Origin: an uncultured Bacteroidales bacterium
GTDB taxonomy: Bacteria; Bacteroidota; Bacteroidia; Bacteroidales; UBA932
NCBI GenBank assembly: GCA_946406095.1
Contig: CAMJJO010000083.1
Coordinates: 1 to 7,466 of the forward strand
DNA: 7,466 bases
Direction: 5' to 3'
Shown: positions 1 to 6,266 of the stretch, piece after piece
Position numbering within the stretch: the first letter of the stretch is position 1
How the letters are laid out: the number at the start of each line of letters is the position of its first letter
Notes under the pieces: model-generated
Databases searched by the model: none
What the model was told of the DNA's origin: nothing
Seen by the model: only the letters and a program-made list of their open reading frames with translations
Translations under genes and position numbers: made by a program

Positions 1-608
1 GCCTCGTATGCCTTGACATTGTCCAGTTTGATGATATTCTGGATGACTTTGTTCTCGCTCCGGTCGATGACACCTTCTCCCTCGCCTACATTCGCCATTG
101 CAGACACTTCCTCACGGCTGATGGCGGTATCATCTTCATCTCCGGAAAAACGTTCGCTGATGTAGCGTATCAATATCACGAGGGGATACATTATCACCAG
201 CAGGAAAGATATTCCGCGGGTGGTAAAGCCCATCAGGCTGCGATATTTGCTGGTGCCTATCGTCTTGGGAATGATTTCGGAGCAGACCAGTATCAGGAGG
301 GTAGTGAGAGCGCCCATCCAGCCTACCCAGGCACTGCCGAACGCCTTGGTGGTGAGTACGCCGACGAGAGATGCGCCGAAAGTGTTTGCGATGGTGTTCA
401 TTGCAAGGATGGCGGCGATCGGTCGGTCGATGTCCGTCTTGTACTTCTTGAAGAGCGACGCGGGCTTGTACCCTTCCTCTTCTCTCATGATGATGTAGGA
501 CAACGGAGTGGACATCAATACAGCCTCCAGAATCGAGCATAAGAACGAAATGCCGACCGTCAGGGCAAGGTCCAGGAAGAGAAGGAAAATAAAGTTCGCC
601 TGTGTCAT
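1..608 (-). CDS. CNNM/DUF21-domain membrane protein (HlyC/CorC-like), 3' end outside window
   Basis: The reading frame is open from an ATG at 608 to the left edge, giving 202 residues without a stop, so the C-terminus is missing. It begins MTQANFIFLLFLDLAL and shows hydrophobic segments at about residues 5-31, 62-88, 93-113 and 129-152. The family signature CSEIIPKTIG lies at 109-118 and LCSILEAVL at 23-31. After the last membrane segment an acidic stretch (about 155-161) leads into SREEVSAM and GEGEGVIDRSE, the usual lead-in to the paired CBS domains expected beyond the edge. CNNM/CorC proteins are inner-membrane proteins linked to Mg2+/Co2+ transport or efflux. The older label 'hemolysin' is historical. 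GldE of gliding bacteria belongs to the same superfamily, but nothing here supports that name. Family assignment is firm; the transported ion is inference. The gene has its own promoter just upstream. Confidence 0.88.
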   Translation of the reverse strand, partial: MTQANFIFLLFLDLALTVGISFLCSILEAVLMSTPLSYIIMREEEGYKPASLFKKYKTDIDRPIAAILAMNTIANTFGASLVGVLTTKAFGSAWVGWMGALTTLLILVCSEIIPKTIGTSKYRSLMGFTTRGISFLLVIMYPLVILIRYISERFSGDEDDTAISREEVSAMANVGEGEGVIDRSENKVIQNIIKLDNVKAYE

Positions 609-623
609 AATTCTAATATCTTT

Positions 624-652
624 CAAAGATAGCAATTATTTTTCATTTCAAG
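624..652 (-). promoter_or_regulatory. Bacteroidota-type promoter for the CNNM gene
   Basis: Read on the minus strand, TATCTTTG (631 to 624) matches the -7 consensus TAnnTTTG exactly. CTTG (652 to 649) is a fair -33 element, 17 bp upstream. Transcription would start near 617-619, about 10 nt before the ATG at 608, so the leader is very short and holds no Shine-Dalgarno sequence. The call rests on the motif match and placement only. Confidence 0.6.
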
Positions 653-666
653 AGTATACGTAGCCG

Positions 667-688
667 CATCCGGCCTGCAGACCGGATG
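667..688 (-). terminator. Hairpin between araC-like gene and CNNM promoter, possible terminator
   Basis: CATCCGG (667-673) and CCGGATG (682-688) form a perfect 7-bp stem around an 8-nt loop. It lies 33 bp past the stop of the AraC-like gene and just before the promoter of the next gene, where a terminator would be expected. No T-rich tract follows on the minus strand, so intrinsic termination is uncertain. It could instead be an mRNA 3'-end stabilising structure. Confidence 0.3.
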
Positions 689-720
689 AACCAATGGAAA
701 ACAAGCCCGAAATCAGCGTC

Positions 721-1146
721 TTACTTCTTTTTCAGCTCTGCGCAACGCTTCCTCCACTCACTCGGAGAATAGCCATACATCTCATGGAACTGTTTGCGGA
801 AATTGCATTTGTCCGGGATGCCCACCTTGTTGGCGATAAGCACGATTTTGCAATCGGGATTCTCGCAGATCAGTCGTCTTGCCTCTTCCAGACGGAGTCT
901 CTTGCGGACCGCGCCGAAGCGTTCTCCGACCACATTGCTGAAATAGAAGGCCAGAGCCTCTACGGAGACACCGAACTCATCGGCCACATCCGCCATCGTC
1001 TGGTCTGTCTTGCAGTAGCGCTTTTCCGCTACCCAGAGGTGGAACTTATGGGCGATTTTCTCATTCACCTCACGTTGAGACGGTTCAACCGCGGCCGAAT
1101 AGAATCTCATCAACCACTCGATAAGAGCAGGAATAACTTTTTTCAT
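721..1146 (-). CDS. Small stand-alone AraC-family transcriptional regulator
   Basis: The 141-residue protein consists almost entirely of an AraC-type DNA-binding domain. The first helix-turn-helix is at about residues 50-70 (MADVADEFGVSVEALAFYFS). The linker helix is rich in Arg (GAVRKRLRLEEARRLI). The second helix-turn-helix contains IVLIANKVGIPDKCNFRKQF and runs into the conserved tail YGYSPSEWRKR. About 45 N-terminal residues precede it and form no recognisable effector-binding domain, whereas typical AraC proteins are 250-300 residues. Effector sensing, if any, must occur otherwise. The ATG at 1146 is preceded by an A-rich leader; I see no TAnnTTTG box for this gene. It is divergent from ffh and lies upstream of the CNNM gene in the same orientation, but that gene has its own promoter, so a shared operon is doubtful. 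Target genes are unknown. Confidence 0.85.
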   Translation of the reverse strand: MKKVIPALIEWLMRFYSAAVEPSQREVNEKIAHKFHLWVAEKRYCKTDQTMADVADEFGVSVEALAFYFSNVVGERFGAVRKRLRLEEARRLICENPDCKIVLIANKVGIPDKCNFRKQFHEMYGYSPSEWRKRCAELKKK

Positions 1147-1177
1147 AATATTACTTTTGTTTTTGATTGAGTTATAT

Positions 1178-1210
1178 TTTGGCGAGATTCGCTTTTTTTC
1201 TGTAATTTTG
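1178..1210 (+). promoter_or_regulatory. ffh promoter with near-zero leader
   Basis: TAATTTTG at 1203-1210 matches the Bacteroidota -7 consensus TAnnTTTG, and TTTG at 1178-1181 fits the -33 element with a 21-bp spacer. The ATG of ffh begins at 1219, only 8 nt after the -7 box, so the expected start site falls at about 1215-1219 and the mRNA should be leaderless or nearly so. The -33 element sits within the 72-bp gap shared with the divergent AraC-like gene. Confidence 0.65.
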
Positions 1211-1218
1211 CACCCGTT

Positions 1219-2541
1219 ATGTTCGAAAATTTATCCGAAAGACTAGAAAAGTCGTTCAAAATACTCAAAGGTGAAGGCAAAATCACCGAAGTCAATGTTG
1301 CTGAAACGCTTAAGGATGTCCGCAGGGCCCTGCTGGATGCCGATGTCAGTTTCAAGGTCGCAAAAGATTTCTGCGACAGGGTAAAGACGAAGGCCATCGG
1401 CACCGGTGTGCTCACCGCAGTCAAGCCCCAGCAGATGATGGTAAAGATCGTCCACGATGAGCTTACCGAATTCATGGGCAGCGAGGCTTCGGACATCAAC
1501 ATCAAGGGCAACCCGGCAGTGGTGCTGGTCGCCGGCCTGAACGGTTCCGGCAAAACCACCTTCAGCGGAAAACTGGCCCTCCACCTCAAGCGCAAGGGCA
1601 TTAAGGTCATGCTCGCCGCATGCGACACCTTCCGTCCTGCCGCAATCGACCAGTTAAAGACCCTCGCAGAGCAGATCCAGGTGCCCGTATTCTCCATCGA
1701 AGGAGAAAAGGACCCTATCAAGGTAGCCAAGGCAGCCATCTCCCAGGGCGGGCAGCAGGGCTACAGCGTAATCATAGTGGATACCGCCGGCCGCCTTACC
1801 GTCGACCAGGAACTGATGGACGAGATCAGGGCGATGAACGAAGCAGTCAAGCCCACCGAGGCCCTGTTCGTCGTGGATGCGATGACCGGTCAGGATGCTG
1901 TCGCCTCTGCGCTGGCATTCAACGATGCAATCGATTACGACGGCGTTGTCATCACCAAGCTGGACGGCGACACCCGCGGAGGCGCTGCACTCTCCATCAA
2001 GGCAGTCACCGGCAAGCCCATCAAATTCGTCTCTACCGGCGAAAAGATGGAAGCCCTCGACCAGTTCCACCCTTCCCGCATTGCAGACCGTATACTCGGA
2101 ATGGGAGACGTCGTTTCCCTCGTGGAGAAAGCCCAGCAGGCGGTTGATGAGAAGGAAATGCGCGAGACCCGCAAGAAACTCGCCAGGAACCAGTTCAACC
2201 TGAACGATTTCTACAACCAGATCCAGCAGGTGCGCAAGATGGGCGATATCAAAGATCTTGCGTCTATGATTCCCGGAATGGGCAAGGCCGTCAAGGACGT
2301 GGATATCGACAACGACAAGGCATTCAAGAGCACCGAAGCCATTTATCATTCGATGACTCCCTACGAGCGTGAGCACCCCGAAGCCATAAACGGAAGCCGC
2401 CGCCGCAGGATAGCTGCAGGCAGCGGTACATCCGTAGAAGAAGTGAACAAACTGCTCAAGCAGTTCGAAGGCTCACGCAAGATGATGAAGATGGCTGTGG
2501 ACGGATCTCTCGCCCAGCGCCTCAAGAACTTCAGGGGCTAG
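1219..2541 (+). CDS. ffh: Signal recognition particle protein Ffh (SRP54 GTPase)
   Basis: Ffh binds 4.5S/SRP RNA and signal peptides emerging from ribosomes, and docks with FtsY to deliver inner-membrane and some secreted proteins. The 440-residue length is normal. The N domain (about 1-90) opens with the typical MFENLSERLEKSFKILKGEG, which fixes the start. The GTPase domain (about 95-300) has the P-loop GLNGSGKTT at 106-114, DTFRPAA at 136-142, VDTAGRL at 187-193, TKLDGDTRGG at 247-256, and STGEKMEALDQF at 272-283. The M domain (about 310-435) has MIPGMGK at 350-356 and the RNA-binding helix-turn-helix INGSRRRRIAAGSG (390-403) with VNKLLKQFE. The P-loop carries Asn108 where Ffh usually has Gln; Asn is the FtsY state. 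The gene appears monocistronic, since the next gene converges on it. No SRP RNA was recognised in the window. Confidence 0.97.
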   Translation: MFENLSERLEKSFKILKGEGKITEVNVAETLKDVRRALLDADVSFKVAKDFCDRVKTKAIGTGVLTAVKPQQMMVKIVHDELTEFMGSEASDINIKGNPAVVLVAGLNGSGKTTFSGKLALHLKRKGIKVMLAACDTFRPAAIDQLKTLAEQIQVPVFSIEGEKDPIKVAKAAISQGGQQGYSVIIVDTAGRLTVDQELMDEIRAMNEAVKPTEALFVVDAMTGQDAVASALAFNDAIDYDGVVITKLDGDTRGGAALSIKAVTGKPIKFVSTGEKMEALDQFHPSRIADRILGMGDVVSLVEKAQQAVDEKEMRETRKKLARNQFNLNDFYNQIQQVRKMGDIKDLASMIPGMGKAVKDVDIDNDKAFKSTEAIYHSMTPYEREHPEAINGSRRRRIAAGSGTSVEEVNKLLKQFEGSRKMMKMAVDGSLAQRLKNFRG

Positions 2542-4265
2542 AACAGAAGGCTCAGGTCCTCCCCTATTCTCTTTTCCGCCATTTCCTCCGGAATGAACTT
2601 CCAGGAGCCGTTTCTCTTTGCATCGTAAGTCGCCGTTTCATCTATCAGGCCATACTCCATTATGAATTCATAGAGCAACTGCCTGATTTCCGGATAGCGG
2701 TGGATGATGCGTTTCTCAAGCTCCGCATCCGGGATACCGGCGCCTCTGGTCAACATTCCTCCGGCTCCGGCTGCGCGGTAGGAGGTCATTGCCACGATGT
2801 AATCGGCATTCGGATCGAAAGCGCTGCCATCAGCCATACTCTCAATGTCGATACGCTGCCCGAACGGTTTGGTAATGTCCACAGTATAGTTGATACCGGC
2901 AGCTGAATCGAAATTGTATGTCCTGTTGACGAACGACCACCCGGTCTGGTTGTTCCTGGGATCATTCTGGTGCACAATGTTAAGTATATGCTCGCTTCCC
3001 ACCGGGGCCAGCCAGCTACGATAGGAGTATTCCAGGTATTTGCGGATCTCATCCCCCTTCATTCTGAGAGTATAAAGCTGATTCTCGAAAGGATAGATAG
3101 TAAACAGATCATTGTAGATGATGATGCCCGCACGCACTTTGCCGTTGTAGGTAAGAGGTGCCGCAAAGGATATCTGGGCATCGGATCCATTCAAGCTTAC
3201 GGTATGGATCAGATTGACATAATCGCACATCCCACTGTAGGCATCCCTGGTCTTCAAATCCATGGCAAGGGCACCAATCTCTTTGCTGGAGAAGGCTTTG
3301 ACCGCTTCGAAATCCTCCCGGAAAGTCTTCTTCATCTCCTGATCGGTCTTATTCTTGTCCACTGTTATCAGGCCCGCAGACACAGCCTTCCCGGCAACCT
3401 TCCCGTTTTTAACTGTCACGGCCAGTTCGCCATGGCCAAGGAACTTCGCACGGTTTCCGGTATTGATAAGAGCCGAGCTTACACCTTTCAGGATAGTCTG
3501 GCGATGGTCGTGTGAACAAACCACGAAATCAACTCCCTCTAGTGAATTGAAAAGGTCCAAGCCCTGTGCCCCCAAGGAACTTCCGTCTCCCAACCCGGTA
3601 GCGGAGTGGACGGATACTATCACCACCTGAGGCTTGGTTTTCTTTACCAGCCTGTCTACATCCTTCTGGACCAGCGGCACGAGACTCTCGAAATGCATCC
3701 CGCTCCACAGGCTTTCGTCCATCCAGGCCGGATTGTTGGCGTTGGTATAACCGAGCACCAGAACCTTCAGGCCGGCGCGTTTGAACACTTTATATAGCTG
3801 GAAATAGGGCTTTCCATTATCGTTGCGGATGGCATTTCCCGCCAGGAAGGGGATGCCGTGGCGTTTCAGCTCGCCACGCACCCTGTCATACACAGGATGC
3901 CCAGTCTCGATGTCATGGTTGCCGACGGTCACGGCATCGTATTTCATATATGCCATCAGGCGGCTGAACAGATGCTCCGATTTGGTGTCAACAAAATTGT
4001 AGTAATAGCTGGCATTGTCCCCCTGAAGGCAGTCCCCGGCATCGATCAGGAGCACATTCCCGGCTCCGGCAGCATTGCGGACACTGTCCACGTACCAGTT
4101 TACCGCCATCAGGCTTTCGCGCTTGGCGTTGGTAATATAATCGGTGTCGAACCAGCGGCCGTGCACGTCGTTGGTAGTAAGCAGGTGCAGGGTATGGATG
4201 CCGTCTGCAGGGCCGCCGCACGCAACCAGGAGCAGCAATGCGGCTGAATATATCAATCTTTTCAT
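2538..4265 (-). CDS. 5'-nucleotidase/2',3'-cyclic phosphodiesterase family lipoprotein
   Basis: This 575-residue secreted metallophosphoesterase probably hydrolyses nucleotides or related phosphoesters in the periplasm. A lipoprotein signal (hydrophobic run ending LLVAC, Cys16) is clear. The next residues, GGPADG, lack the acidic signal that sends Bacteroidota lipoproteins to the surface, so a periplasm-facing anchor is likelier. The two-metal site is complete: Asp33 and His35 in TTNDVHG, Asp78 in IDAGDCLQGD, Asn116-His117-Asp118 in VGNHDIE, His220 in SVHS, and His252 and His254 in SHDH. A C-terminal nucleotide-binding domain follows from about 330, with SFAAPLTYNGKVR (366-378) and IYPFENQ (390-396). 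The common NGGxxR loop is not kept, and the AAPL form is closer to CpdB-type enzymes, so the substrate is open. The start overlaps the GH97 stop in ATGA (4262-4265), implying translational coupling. I see no separate promoter. Confidence 0.92.
   Translation of the reverse strand: MKRLIYSAALLLLVACGGPADGIHTLHLLTTNDVHGRWFDTDYITNAKRESLMAVNWYVDSVRNAAGAGNVLLIDAGDCLQGDNASYYYNFVDTKSEHLFSRLMAYMKYDAVTVGNHDIETGHPVYDRVRGELKRHGIPFLAGNAIRNDNGKPYFQLYKVFKRAGLKVLVLGYTNANNPAWMDESLWSGMHFESLVPLVQKDVDRLVKKTKPQVVIVSVHSATGLGDGSSLGAQGLDLFNSLEGVDFVVCSHDHRQTILKGVSSALINTGNRAKFLGHGELAVTVKNGKVAGKAVSAGLITVDKNKTDQEMKKTFREDFEAVKAFSSKEIGALAMDLKTRDAYSGMCDYVNLIHTVSLNGSDAQISFAAPLTYNGKVRAGIIIYNDLFTIYPFENQLYTLRMKGDEIRKYLEYSYRSWLAPVGSEHILNIVHQNDPRNNQTGWSFVNRTYNFDSAAGINYTVDITKPFGQRIDIESMADGSAFDPNADYIVAMTSYRAAGAGGMLTRGAGIPDAELEKRIIHRYPEIRQLLYEFIMEYGLIDETATYDAKRNGSWKFIPEEMAEKRIGEDLSLLF
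2586..2607 (+). terminator. Weak hairpin 45 bp past ffh, possible terminator
   Basis: CTCCGGAA (2586-2593) can pair with TTCC and GGAG (2599-2602 and 2604-2607) around a 5-nt loop with one bulged A. A T-rich stretch follows at about 2611-2617. It is the only candidate I found for ending ffh transcription, and it lies inside the 3' coding part of the opposite gene. The match is modest and could be chance. Confidence 0.15.
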
Positions 4266-6217
4266 TTCTTTTCGATAATCATTACGAAACCACCGCCGGG
4301 AGCAAGGTGCACAGTCTCTTTATGACCGCTCCCGATTCCGGATTCGGCCGTGGTGTAATCCTCACCGACCAGCCCGGCATTGATGCCGTCCTTGAAGATG
4401 CGGCACTTCCACTCGCCTTCTGGAAGGAAGCCGAAATCGATGCAGATGTCGCGGGGATGCCAGTCGGTCATTCCTCCCACATAGTAACAACCGTCTTTCT
4501 CGCGGAGCGAAACCACAAACTCCCCTATCTTTCCGTCGAGGATAACGGTTCGGTCGAAGACTGTCGGGATAGAAGCAATCCACCTGGAGGTTTCATCTTC
4601 CTTGAGATAATCCGACGGCGAGTCGCACAGCATCTGGAGAGGAGCATCGAAAACCACGTAGCAGGCAAGCTGATGGGCACGGGTCCCCTGACTCATAGGC
4701 CGCGAGTCAATCGCACGGAAGTTTTTTGCCGGAGCGTTTCTCAAAGCCCCCGGGGTATAGTCCATAGGCCCTGCCGCCTGGCGAACGAAGGGTATGGTCA
4801 CATCGTTCCGAGGCATATCGGTGGTTTTCGGATCGCACCATTTCAAATTCTCCAAACCATATACTCCCTCGTAATTGATCACGTTGGGATATGTACGGTT
4901 CAGGCCGACAGGCTTGAAAATACCGTGGAAATCCAGCAACAGATGGTATCTGGCAGCGGCTTCCGCATACATGTTTATCCGATTAACCATCGCCGCTTCC
5001 TGCGAATCGAAGAAATCCACCTTGAAACCGGCGACGCCCAACGAAGCATAATGCGCGAAGGCCTTTTCGGGTTTGAGCCCCAAAACACCTTTGGACACCC
5101 ATAACAGCACTTTAACCCCTTTCTCGGCAGCATAGGAACAGATTCGGGGGATGTCAAGCCCGTCTATGGGCGTGAAGATATTCTTGTTTTTATACCAACC
5201 GTCGTCGATAAGGATGTAGGACAAGCCGTATCTGGCGGCAAAATCCACATCGTAAAGGTATGTTTCAGTATTGATGCCTGCATTGAAATCCACTCCGTGC
5301 CGGATGTAGCCATTCCACCAGTCCCAAGTGGATTTTCCCGGACGTATCCAAGAGATGTCTTCGATTTTGCACGGACTTGCGAGCTGATAGACCATATTGT
5401 TTACGGCCAGTTCCTTTTCGGAAGCCCCGTAAGCAATCACCCTCCAGGGAAAAGCCCTTGTGCCGGCCACCATATTCAGGTAATCCAGATACTTTGCATC
5501 CTGGACCTGGATATTGTTGGGATATGGAGGGAATTCCGCCTCGAACCCTTTGCCTGTAGTGCGAAGGAACATTCCGGGATAATCCCATAAATCGGATTCC
5601 ATCAGCAAAAGCCGGCCTTTTTCCCCTATGTCCACATACACGGGCATGAATGCAAGGCGCCCGTCAGCCGTATCGATGTCACCAACGGCGACATCTGCAT
5701 ACAGATTTTCGAAAGATGAGCGGTAACGGTCGCCATCGTTCCGTTTGCGCACAAACGGAACCAGCATCTTGTATGGCTCCGCAAAGTTGAACTCTGCTGT
5801 TTCGGAATAAACTTTCCGGATATCCGGACGATTGGTCACAAAGCGATAGGCAACCCCGTCATCATAAGCACGGAGTTCCAGGGACCAGTCCCCTTTCATC
5901 TTAAGAGTCAGCCAATTATAGGAGGTATTGAATTCGGCCTGACGGTAGAAAGGAGAAACAATGTGCTCCGTTTTCTTCCCCTTGCTCTGCTTCAAGACGC
6001 GGACATCCGTGCCAAGAGCCCTGTCTTCGATATGCATCCCTATAGCATTATCTTTCAGCACGGTTTCACCATCCACAGCCAGCGACCAGCAAGTCTTTTC
6101 CCCTACGGACAAGGTCAGTTGAAGCCTTCCGGACGGGCTGAGAAGACTATAATCTTTTGCCGGGAGTGGCAAAACCTGCAGAATGCCCGCAAGAAGGAAA
6201 AGGAAGCACCGTTTCAT
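4262..6217 (-). CDS. Glycoside hydrolase family 97 alpha-glycosidase, retaining (alpha-galactosidase-like)
   Basis: The 651-residue secreted enzyme should release terminal alpha-linked sugars from oligosaccharides in the periplasm. I chose the ATG at 6217 (MKRCFLFLLAG); an in-frame GTG at 6223 adds only two residues. A signal peptide ends near LPLPA (about residue 20). An N-terminal beta-sandwich (about 22-280) contains YDDGVAYRF (118-126) and ESDLWDYPG (207-215). The (beta/alpha)8 barrel contains STWDWWNG, LIDDGWY (336-342) and KVDFFD (399-404), and a C-terminal beta domain follows. GH97 holds inverting SusB-type alpha-glucosidases and retaining alpha-galactosidases. Asp401 in KVDFF and Glu456 in NYEGVYGLE are 55 residues apart, as I recall for the nucleophile and acid/base of the retaining Bacteroides thetaiotaomicron enzyme, so retention is inferred. 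It is first gene of an operon with the nucleotidase. No SusC/SusD partner is in the window. Confidence 0.93.
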   Translation of the reverse strand: MKRCFLFLLAGILQVLPLPAKDYSLLSPSGRLQLTLSVGEKTCWSLAVDGETVLKDNAIGMHIEDRALGTDVRVLKQSKGKKTEHIVSPFYRQAEFNTSYNWLTLKMKGDWSLELRAYDDGVAYRFVTNRPDIRKVYSETAEFNFAEPYKMLVPFVRKRNDGDRYRSSFENLYADVAVGDIDTADGRLAFMPVYVDIGEKGRLLLMESDLWDYPGMFLRTTGKGFEAEFPPYPNNIQVQDAKYLDYLNMVAGTRAFPWRVIAYGASEKELAVNNMVYQLASPCKIEDISWIRPGKSTWDWWNGYIRHGVDFNAGINTETYLYDVDFAARYGLSYILIDDGWYKNKNIFTPIDGLDIPRICSYAAEKGVKVLLWVSKGVLGLKPEKAFAHYASLGVAGFKVDFFDSQEAAMVNRINMYAEAAARYHLLLDFHGIFKPVGLNRTYPNVINYEGVYGLENLKWCDPKTTDMPRNDVTIPFVRQAAGPMDYTPGALRNAPAKNFRAIDSRPMSQGTRAHQLACYVVFDAPLQMLCDSPSDYLKEDETSRWIASIPTVFDRTVILDGKIGEFVVSLREKDGCYYVGGMTDWHPRDICIDFGFLPEGEWKCRIFKDGINAGLVGEDYTTAESGIGSGHKETVHLAPGGGFVMIIEKK

Positions 6218-6234
6218 ATACACGTAAGTATCTA

Positions 6235-6266
6235 CAAATATAAAAAAAGAGTGTTACTTTTGCAAT
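6235..6266 (-). promoter_or_regulatory. Promoter of the GH97-nucleotidase operon
   Basis: On the minus strand TATATTTG (6242 to 6235) matches the -7 consensus TAnnTTTG. ATTG (6266 to 6263) is a plausible -33 element 20 bp upstream. The start site would fall near 6228-6230, about 11 nt before the ATG at 6217. The GTG at 6223 would lie only a few nt from it, which slightly favours the ATG. The -33 element abuts the opposite gene's start codon. Confidence 0.55.
6255..6262 (+). promoter_or_regulatory. Candidate -7 box of the GSCFA gene, overlapping the divergent promoter
   Basis: TACTTTTG matches TAnnTTTG and continues into GCA, as in the ffh promoter (TTTTGCA in both). It ends just 4 nt before the ATG at 6267, so transcription would start at or inside the first codon and give a leaderless mRNA. 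No TTG-type -33 element is visible at the expected 6230-6237, which weakens the call. The box lies in the spacer of the opposing promoter. Confidence 0.4.

Noticed and set aside
136..540. A 134-codon minus-strand frame rich in His and Arg, and a 92-codon plus-strand frame at 220-498
   Set aside because: Both are shadows of the CNNM gene, which is open from 608 to the left edge in another minus-strand frame and has membrane segments and the SEIIPK motif.
694..1170. A 158-codon plus-strand frame covering the AraC-like gene
   Set aside because: The minus strand shows two helix-turn-helix motifs and the AraC C-terminal signature, while the plus-strand product shows no domain.
1147..1218. Possible SRP RNA or other small RNA gene in the araC-ffh gap
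   Set aside because: The 72-bp gap is too short and AT-rich, has no SRP RNA tetraloop helix, and is accounted for by the ffh promoter.
1654..2376. A 240-codon open frame antisense to ffh, plus a 198-codon one at 1143-1739
   Set aside because: Both lie opposite the conserved Ffh GTPase and M domains. Their translations are low-complexity and match no family I know.
4238..5104. A 288-codon open frame on the plus strand, antisense to the GH97 gene
   Set aside because: The opposite strand encodes unmistakable GH97 motifs over the same bases. The antisense product has no recognisable domain, and the frame is open because of codon bias in the real gene.
6221..6223. GTG as the start of the GH97 gene
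   Set aside because: It adds only Met-Tyr before the ATG at 6217, from which a standard signal peptide starts with Lys-Arg. The predicted start of transcription leaves almost no leader for the GTG.
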